Source: Micrococcales bacterium (lineage in GTDB: Bacteria; Actinomycetota; Actinomycetes; Actinomycetales; Microbacteriaceae). Taken from it: 61,565 nt of DNA. The notes beneath the pieces are model-generated. The model saw only the letters and a list, made by a program, of their open reading frames with translations, had not been told where the DNA came from and searched no databases. Of this stretch, positions 52,959 to 61,565 are shown piece by piece. The position numbers and the translations under genes are program-made. The stretch is taken from contig CANGIU010000007.1 of the NCBI GenBank assembly GCA_947454255.1, positions 1-61,565 on the forward strand, in the 5' to 3' direction. Within the stretch, counting starts at the first letter, position 1. The number at the start of each line of letters is the position of its first letter.

Positions 52959-53888
52959 CTACCGCTGAGCACGTGGATGGGCGGTAGCGTAGATCTCCCT
53001 CAGCGCGTCTACGGTAACTAGCGTGTAAATCTGGGTAGTGGCTACCGAGGCGTGCCCTAGGAGCTCCTGGACCACCCTGACATCAGCTCCGCCTTCTAGA
53101 AGGTGGGTGGCAAATGAGTGCCTAAAAGTATGCGGTGAAACTTCCTTTTCGAACTTCGCATTTGAGGCAGCATCTGAAATTATCTGCCAAACACTTTGCC
53201 GACTTAGCCTAGATCCTCTCTGGTTTAGAAAGAGGGCTGGAGTCCCTTTAGCCAAAGCAGCCAAAGAAGGGCGGACCCTTATGAGGTAAGCCTGTAGTGC
53301 AGCCTGAGCATACCTTCCAACGGGGACTATTCGTTCTTTAGAGCCCTTACCAAAAAGGCGGATGATTTCTGGGTCTATTAGATCGTCTAAATCGATGTTG
53401 ACAAGTTCCGAAACTCTTGCGCCGGTGGCATAGAGCATTTCTAGGATTGCTCTGTCCCTTACTCTGATGAGATCCCCTGCTCCACTTATTTCATCAGGTT
53501 CAGGACCAGAGGCCTTTAGGAGCCGTTCAACATCGTTTACTGAGATGGCTTTAGGTAATCTCCGAGGCGCTTTTGGTGGTTTTACCGTTGCAGCCACATC
53601 AACTTCCAGCACACCTTCGAAAAGTAAGAATTTATGGAGACCTCGAACTGCAGCAAGAGTTCTAGCAACAGAGGTAGCCACCATTGCTTTGTTGGTGACC
53701 AATTGTTGAGCAAAGTCTCTAACTTGGCTTTCCTGAACTTGACTAGGTGAATCAATTTCAAGTTTGGCTAAATACGCAATATAAGAATTTAGATCACGAC
53801 GGTAAGCCAATAAAGTGTTCTTGGCCATTCCTCGCTCAATAGTGAGGTGTCTCAGGTAGTTATCAACCGATTGCTGTAATTTAGCCAT
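52959..53888 (-). CDS. xerD: Tyrosine recombinase XerD
   Basis: Resolves chromosome dimers at dif. The 309 residues have the SAM-like N-terminal domain (VDNYLRHLTIERGMAKNTLLAYRRDL near 7-32) and the catalytic Arg-Lys-His-x-x-Arg-His-Tyr set: GARVSELVN near 166, FGKGSKERIVPVG near 190, HTFRHSFATHLLEGGADV near 258-275, LGHASVATTQIYT near 282. The longer frame from 53936 runs into pyrG; ATG at 53888 is preferred although its ribosome-binding site is weak. No dif-like site was recognised in the window. Confidence 0.93.
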   Translation of the reverse strand: MAKLQQSVDNYLRHLTIERGMAKNTLLAYRRDLNSYIAYLAKLEIDSPSQVQESQVRDFAQQLVTNKAMVATSVARTLAAVRGLHKFLLFEGVLEVDVAATVKPPKAPRRLPKAISVNDVERLLKASGPEPDEISGAGDLIRVRDRAILEMLYATGARVSELVNIDLDDLIDPEIIRLFGKGSKERIVPVGRYAQAALQAYLIRVRPSLAALAKGTPALFLNQRGSRLSRQSVWQIISDAASNAKFEKEVSPHTFRHSFATHLLEGGADVRVVQELLGHASVATTQIYTLVTVDALREIYATAHPRAQR

Positions 53889-53901
53889 CAGTTTATTTTT
53901 C

Positions 53902-57326
<3,425 letters not shown>

Positions 57327-57352
57327 GTCTGATGCCGAATCTAATGAACTGT

Positions 57353-58291
57353 TTACTCAGCGGAAGCATCAGGTCCGCGCCAGCCTGAAACAGGAAGCGA
57401 GAATTTACGAACTAGACGGTCGGTAAATGGTCCTTGGCGAAGGCGGGCTAGGCGAACTGATTTCTTAGATCTGCTAACTTCAACACGAGCACCCACTGGA
57501 AGGTCGTGAGTTCTTCTACCGTCGCACCAAAGCACTCCCGTTCCAGCTGAGCGATCCAACACTTCAACTGCCAGCAGGGAACGTGGGCTGATGACCATAG
57601 GTCTCGAAAAGAGTGCGTGTGCAGAAAGTGGTACGAGCAACATTGCTTCAACGCTAGGCCACACTACTGGCCCCCCGGCACTAAATGCATATGCTGTTGA
57701 ACCTGTTGGGGTCGCCATGATCACTCCATCGCAACCAAAACTTGAAAGTGGACGCCGGTCGATTTCAACGACAACTTCGAGCATTCGCTCTGCAGCGCTT
57801 TTCTCAACAGTTGCTTCATTCAATGCCCAAGTTCTATAAACTTCTTTACCCCCGACCAACACTCGAACATCTAGAGTCAAGCGTTCTTTAACTAAATAGT
57901 CTCTAGCAACTACCCGAGCAACTGCATGAGATAAACCTTCTCGTTCACTTTCGGCTAAGAACCCAACGTGACCGAGGTTGATTCCCATGAGCGGTGTTGC
58001 GCTTTCGCGAACGATCTCCGCGGCTTTCAAAATTGTGCCATCACCACCGAGCACCATGACAAGTTCTAATTGATCTTCGGCCACTGAGGTACCAAGTGAC
58101 ATGACCGAACTCAAGAAAGATGAGTCATTAGAGCGATTGCTCAAATACTCTTCTATTTCAGTTATTTGAACCGGAGTCATAACAGGAATGAGGCTAGCCG
58201 CATCAAGCTGCTGGACGGCCTCAATGGTCGATTCAACAGCTTCAGGCCGACCGGTATGGGTCACGAGCAAAACATAGCGTTGCTCAGCCAT
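57353..58291 (-). CDS. nadK: NAD kinase
   Basis: Phosphorylates NAD+ to NADP+. The 312 residues have the signature LGGDGTILKAAE near 80-91, GINLGHVGFLAE near 101, ATPTGSTAYAFSAGGPVVWP near 193-212 and an ISPRSLL-type end. ATG at 58291 has GAGGAGA five bases upstream. Order tlyA-nadK-recN as in mycobacteria. Confidence 0.96.
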   Translation of the reverse strand: MAEQRYVLLVTHTGRPEAVESTIEAVQQLDAASLIPVMTPVQITEIEEYLSNRSNDSSFLSSVMSLGTSVAEDQLELVMVLGGDGTILKAAEIVRESATPLMGINLGHVGFLAESEREGLSHAVARVVARDYLVKERLTLDVRVLVGGKEVYRTWALNEATVEKSAAERMLEVVVEIDRRPLSSFGCDGVIMATPTGSTAYAFSAGGPVVWPSVEAMLLVPLSAHALFSRPMVISPRSLLAVEVLDRSAGTGVLWCDGRRTHDLPVGARVEVSRSKKSVRLARLRQGPFTDRLVRKFSLPVSGWRGPDASAE

Positions 58292-58309
58292 TCTGCTCTC
58301 CTCTACTTC

Positions 58310-59146
58310 TTAGACTCGCTCTTTAGCCAGTTCATCAATTCTGCCAGACCAGTCGATGCTGTGGTTAGTCTCCACAGCACTCAGCCAGACCAAGAATTCG
58401 ATATTTCCATGCGTGCCTGGAAGTGGCGACTTGATCAAACCTTGGACATTCAGCCCAACCGCTTTAGCCTCTTCAAGAACTTGCCTGATGGCACCGGCTC
58501 TAAGCCTGTGATCGTTGACAATACCGGAAGCATCAAGAGACTTCTTACCCACCTCGAATTGGGGTTTGACAAGTAAAACAAAGTTGGCATTTGGCGCAAC
58601 AGCCTTCATTTGCGCTAGCACTAATGTCAAAGATATAAAGCTTAGATCTGCCACTACCAGCTCGATTGTGGTTGGTTCTAACTTTCGATCAAGTCGTTTT
58701 CCAACCACAGCAGACAGCGATTCAGGGGTTAGCTCGCGTGCATTGAAATTCTCGATATTGATTACAAGACGATTATCAAGCAATGATTCAGCTAATTGAG
58801 AGTGCCCAACGTCTAAAGCGATTATCTTTGACGCACCGTAACGGAGCAAAACATCGGTAAAACCTCCAGTTGATGCCCCAACATCGAGACAAATTTTGCC
58901 AACAATCTCTATCTCTGGGAAAGCATCAAGTGCAGCAGCTAATTTATGACCTGCCCTGGAGACATAATCAATAGCTTCAAGGACAACCAACTCAGCCAAC
59001 GGGGTTACCGGCTGCGATGATTTTCTAGCTTCTTTTCCGTCGATGAATACACGACCTGATTCCACAAAAGTAGAAGCTTGGTTTCGTGACCTGGCTAGGC
59101 CTCTTTCGACTAGAGCCACATCGAGACGTACTGAATTCTCATCCAC
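58310..59146 (-). CDS. tlyA: TlyA-type 16S/23S rRNA 2'-O-methyltransferase
   Basis: Methylates ribose in 16S and/or 23S rRNA. The 278 residues consist of an S4 RNA-binding domain (VRLDVALVERGLARSRNQAS near 6-25) and an FtsJ-like methyltransferase with the SAM loop DVGASTGGFTDVLLRYGA near 88-105 and the catalytic-type segments VVADLSFIS near 163 and LVKPQFE near 191. GTG at 59146 follows the small gene's stop after one base. It lacks a clear ribosome-binding site, so coupling is likely. Confidence 0.94.
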   Translation of the reverse strand: MDENSVRLDVALVERGLARSRNQASTFVESGRVFIDGKEARKSSQPVTPLAELVVLEAIDYVSRAGHKLAAALDAFPEIEIVGKICLDVGASTGGFTDVLLRYGASKIIALDVGHSQLAESLLDNRLVINIENFNARELTPESLSAVVGKRLDRKLEPTTIELVVADLSFISLTLVLAQMKAVAPNANFVLLVKPQFEVGKKSLDASGIVNDHRLRAGAIRQVLEEAKAVGLNVQGLIKSPLPGTHGNIEFLVWLSAVETNHSIDWSGRIDELAKERV

Positions 59147-59147
59147 G

Positions 59148-59294
59148 TTATAGCTCAGTTGACTGCTCAGCGGCAGCGTTTAGTTGAGACTCGAGTTTTT
59201 CTCGAAGTGCAGAAAACGCAGCAGGCTGTTCACTCAAATCGAGAGCAGCGATTCTCGCCAACTCTGCTTCTAGTTCTTCTAATCTGTCGCTCAT
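59148..59294 (-). CDS. Small conserved protein (48 aa) between the HAD phosphatase gene and tlyA
   Basis: An ORF of 48 codons from ATG 59294 to TAA 59148 fills the gap exactly, abutting the stop of the HAD gene and leaving one base to tlyA. The protein begins MSDRLEELEAELARIAAL and is mostly helical, acidic and Glu/Leu/Ala-rich, with no cysteine. It occupies the place of mycobacterial Rv1693, a small conserved gene of unknown function in the same order. Its coupling to both neighbours and charged, in-frame coding character support a real gene. Function is not known. Confidence 0.75.
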   Translation of the reverse strand: MSDRLEELEAELARIAALDLSEQPAAFSALREKLESQLNAAAEQSTEL

Positions 59295-60290
59295 CTATGC
59301 CTTCGTTTCATACAGTGCACTTTGCACATCAAGAAAATGTATGTGTTTTCCAGATTCCCAAATCACTAGAGCAGCAGCTCTGAGCGCTTCGATAGAACTT
59401 GGATCTCCTTCAACCACCATAACTTTATCGCCAAGCAGTTCGACGCTTGCTCCCCCACACCGCCAGCCACGCTTTGTTTGAGTTGGTGTGACGTATTCCG
59501 TAAGCAGATCGCTTAGTGTTCGCAAAATGTATTTTGGTCGTTCTTCCCCTTGGGCCGCTAGCACGTCTTTCCTTGAGGCAATACCAGTCAAAACAACGGC
59601 ACTATCTATCCCCGCACGATTGGCACCTAAGATATCTGTTTCTAACCGATCTCCAACAAAAATTGCTGATTCTGAATTGAATCTAGTCAAAGCTGTTTTA
59701 TAAATTGCAGTCTCTGGTTTTCCCGCAACTAGAGGGAACTGCCCAACTGCAGTGTGAACTGCACTGACTAATGTTCCATTGCCGGGTGCAACACCTTTTT
59801 CTTGTGGCAGTGTCCAATCGTTGTTGGTGGCAATCCAAACTGCGCCATTAGCAATTGCGTATGAGGCTTCAGCTAAATCTCGCCATGACACATCAGGAGC
59901 GAATCCCTGTAATACGGCTGCGGGCTTCGCGTCGCTATCGTCAACCAACTCAAAGCCACCAGCTATTACAAAGGCTCGAAGACCTTCTCCCCCCACTACA
60001 AAAACTTTAGAACCAGCTGGAACTTTGCTTGCAAGTAACTCGACTGCAGTAAGTCCTGAAGAAATAACTTCAACGTCTTTGGCGGCAACTCCAAAACCAA
60101 CTAATTGCTCGGCAATTGATGATGGCTTACGAGAAGAGTTGTTCGTAACATAACCAACTGAAATATTTCTTGAATGTAACTCAGCAATCGATGAAGCTGC
60201 ATCAACAATTGATGATTGACCTTCGTAAATTACGCCATCTAAATCTGCAAGAAGTAAATCGTATTGATTCCAAATCTTATTAGCGACCAC
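59295..60290 (-). CDS. HAD-IIA phosphatase (Rv1692/NagD-like)
   Basis: HAD-superfamily phosphatase; mycobacterial Rv1692 hydrolyses glycerol 3-phosphate. The 331 residues have the nucleophile motif LLADLDGVIYEG near 11-22, VTNNSSRKPSS near 49, GKPETAIYKTAL near 190 and FVGDRLETDILGANRAG near 208. A separate C-terminal domain (about 255-331) resembles the acetyltransferase-like end of Rv1692. I chose GTG at 60290, overlapping the stop of the next gene by eleven bases; the much longer frame to 60554 lies inside that gene. Substrate unproven. Confidence 0.88.
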   Translation of the reverse strand: MVANKIWNQYDLLLADLDGVIYEGQSSIVDAASSIAELHSRNISVGYVTNNSSRKPSSIAEQLVGFGVAAKDVEVISSGLTAVELLASKVPAGSKVFVVGGEGLRAFVIAGGFELVDDSDAKPAAVLQGFAPDVSWRDLAEASYAIANGAVWIATNNDWTLPQEKGVAPGNGTLVSAVHTAVGQFPLVAGKPETAIYKTALTRFNSESAIFVGDRLETDILGANRAGIDSAVVLTGIASRKDVLAAQGEERPKYILRTLSDLLTEYVTPTQTKRGWRCGGASVELLGDKVMVVEGDPSSIEALRAAALVIWESGKHIHFLDVQSALYETKA

Positions 60291-61365
60291 GACCTGGGCC
60301 TCTACTTCTTCCCTTTGGTGGTCCGCCGAATCCACGACCACCGCCGGGTTTGAAGCCACCTTTAGGCGGAGGCCCACTGCTTCGTTGTCCTCCATTAAAT
60401 GGTGGACGCTTTGGCTTTTCACCTGAATCTGCATCATCACGGTTGGGTTTTCCTCTATTTGAGGAAGGATCCCGAGGTGTCCTGGCCACGGCATCATGCT
60501 GGGATTTTGAAGGCCGCGCCGATCTGGACACCTCGGGAATCTGTATCTCCTCAATCACTGAGAAGACTTCATTCTCGGGGTTATTGTTCCCGATAAAGTG
60601 TTGCTCTGCGCGTTCTGCCAAGTCTGACCAGCGCTTTGCTTCACTTTCTCTGTTCCCGATTATAAGGGTATTTGCATAGGCGCGGAATAGATTTGTGGAA
60701 AATTCAAAAACTTTTGTTGGATCGAGCTCTGGAATCTCAAGTTCTGCCAGGGCTAAATCATTCTCATTTAGATCTAGTCGCGCACCTGACATAGCAATTG
60801 CAAGGTTAACTCGAACCGAAGGCTGAAGAGATTTTCTATCCACAGATCGGCCTAGTTCAAGAGCCTTTTGGGGTCTGCCAAGCCCTCTTTCGCAGTCAAC
60901 CATGATTGGAAGCTGGTCGTTTGAGCCAGAGAGTCTGCGATATGTCGTTAGTTCTCGAAGAGCTAAGCCATAGTCGCCAACCTGGTATGCCGTAACTCCT
61001 AAAGTCTCTCTCACAATAGCGATACGCCCTGCTCGACGAGCAGCCGCCAACGCATGTAAGTGGGCCAATTCAGGGTCCTGTTCATGCAGAAGGCTAACCA
61101 TCGCCAGGTGCCTTGCTGTCATCTCAGCATTTTCTGCTGTGAGGGTCTTCAATTGAACGCGAATCCCCAGTTCAAGGTCTTGATCCGTGATTTCATCTGG
61201 GATCATTGGAGATTTAGGTGTATCCTCACGAATAGGCTGAGCGACACGAGTCTGCCAATCAGGGCGTTCATCGCGTCCACCACTGCGGCGCTCAGCTCCA
61301 GCTGGCTTCTTTCTGTCATCCCCGCCCGCGCTGCGGCGGTCTTTTGGTCCTAAATTATCGTTCAT
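60280..61365 (-). CDS. TPR-like protein with RG-rich C-terminal tail (Rv1691-like)
   Basis: A 361-residue protein not assignable to a known activity. The first 60 residues are Arg/Asp/Gly-rich (RRSAGGDDRKKPAGAERRSG). The middle (about 70-255) is helical and TPR-like: paired helices such as AHLHALAAARRAGRIAIVRE and DYGLALRELTTYRRLSG. The last 90 residues are disordered and end in a repeated Gly/Pro/Arg tail (GGGRGFGGPPKGRSRGPGRG), as in nucleic-acid-binding proteins. ATG at 61365 has AGAGGAG six bases upstream; the 23 residues in a longer frame would come from the terminator. In mycobacteria Rv1691 precedes the HAD, small and tlyA genes likewise. Confidence 0.8.
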   Translation of the reverse strand: MNDNLGPKDRRSAGGDDRKKPAGAERRSGGRDERPDWQTRVAQPIREDTPKSPMIPDEITDQDLELGIRVQLKTLTAENAEMTARHLAMVSLLHEQDPELAHLHALAAARRAGRIAIVRETLGVTAYQVGDYGLALRELTTYRRLSGSNDQLPIMVDCERGLGRPQKALELGRSVDRKSLQPSVRVNLAIAMSGARLDLNENDLALAELEIPELDPTKVFEFSTNLFRAYANTLIIGNRESEAKRWSDLAERAEQHFIGNNNPENEVFSVIEEIQIPEVSRSARPSKSQHDAVARTPRDPSSNRGKPNRDDADSGEKPKRPPFNGGQRSSGPPPKGGFKPGGGRGFGGPPKGRSRGPGRGR

Positions 61366-61403
61366 GAGTTCTCCTCTAAAAATCTTAAAACATCTGTTAA
61401 ATA

Positions 61404-61437
61404 AAAATGGCCACCCTGTTACCAAGGTGGCCATTTT
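61404..61437 (-). terminator. Terminator of the rRNA operon
   Basis: A perfect 12-base stem, AAAATGGCCACC / GGTGGCCATTTT, around a ten-base loop, directly downstream of the 5S rRNA on the minus strand and followed by TTTTTATTT. It separates the rRNA transcript from the TPR-like gene, whose ATG lies 39 bases further on. Confidence 0.85.
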
Positions 61438-61446
61438 CTAAATTAA

Positions 61447-61565
61447 GTCCGGCGGTGTCCTACTCTCCCACAAGGTCCCCCTTGCAGTACCATCGGCGCA
61501 GAGAGTCTTAGCTTCCGGGTTCGGAATGTAACCGGGCGTTTCCCTCTCGCTATGGCCGCCGAAAC
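61447..61565 (-). rRNA. rrf: 5S ribosomal RNA
   Basis: On the minus strand the sequence begins GTTTCGGCGGCCATAGCG, contains ACGCCCGGTTACATTCCGAA and GATGGTACTGC, and ends GAGAGTAGGACACCGCCGGAC. The ends pair (CGGCGG with CCGCCG). About 119 bases; the 5' end lies at or within a base or two of the window edge, so the rest of the rRNA operon should lie just outside to the right. The 3' end estimate is by similarity, not mapped. Confidence 0.93.

Noticed and set aside
60291-60554. N-terminal extension of the HAD phosphatase frame
   Set aside because: It lies within the RG-rich 3' end of the TPR-like gene in another frame, is compositionally odd, and the HAD fold starts just after GTG 60290.

Overview
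The window looks like a slice of the core chromosome of a compact actinobacterium, most like Microbacteriaceae (possibly a small freshwater or marine 'Luna'-type lineage). This rests on gene content and order: a Wag31/SepF/YggT division tail behind ftsZ, GarA plus two MerR genes, PknL next to an Rv2175c-like protein and a class II DAHP synthase, and the HAD-small protein-tlyA-nadK-recN-pyrG-xerD-parA-scpAB run known from mycobacteria. Base composition is moderate for the phylum. The species assignment is inference. I saw no insertion sequence, prophage, CRISPR array or defence island. Coding density is very high and no gene-free stretch exceeds 300 bases; the largest are about 244 bases (3362-3605, NrdR boxes) and 242 bases (28188-28429, MraZ operator and a terminator).

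Layout. 1-3361: B12-dependent ribonucleotide reductase nrdJ (cut by the left edge) and its regulator nrdR, with a paired NrdR box upstream. 3606-5507: hisD, and a divergent flavin reductase whose 3' end overlaps dnaE. 5433-28187: one long minus-strand block, reading leftwards as mraZ, rsmH, ftsL, ftsI, murE, murF, mraY, murD, ftsW, murG, murC, ftsQ, ftsZ, yggS, sepF, yggT, wag31, lspA, rluD, dnaE. This is the division and cell-wall (dcw) cluster. 28430-37831: a DUF3040 membrane protein, polyprenyl diphosphate synthase, Rv2175c-like regulator, PASTA kinase, DAHP synthase, acyltransferase, glucokinase, acyl-CoA ligase and peptide deformylase. 37835-46159: a MinD-like ATPase, pyruvate carboxylase, an orphan ParA, two MerR regulators (ResR-like and FtsR-like), GarA, PgsA and tRNA-Pro. 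46171-61565: der, cmk, tyrA, aroH, rluB, scpB, scpA, parA, xerD, pyrG, recN, nadK, tlyA, a 48-residue protein, a HAD phosphatase, a TPR-like protein with an RG-rich tail, and 5S rRNA.

How it fits together. The central block supplies peptidoglycan precursors (Mur enzymes, MraY), polymerisation (FtsW, FtsI) and the division ring (FtsZ, SepF, FtsQ, FtsL, Wag31). Likely controllers are also in the window: MraZ with its own operator, an FtsR-like MerR protein with a candidate 25-bp inverted repeat ahead of ftsZ, and a PASTA kinase whose family senses cell-wall material. The right-hand block joins chromosome segregation (ScpAB, ParA, XerD), repair (RecN) and nucleotide supply (PyrG, Cmk, NadK). Observations most worth a second look are the interlocked stop codons of convergent genes, a DnaE tail that overprints its neighbour, a non-standard MurE specificity motif, a GarA switch with one phospho-site missing, paired NrdR boxes, and two apparently leaderless GTG genes.
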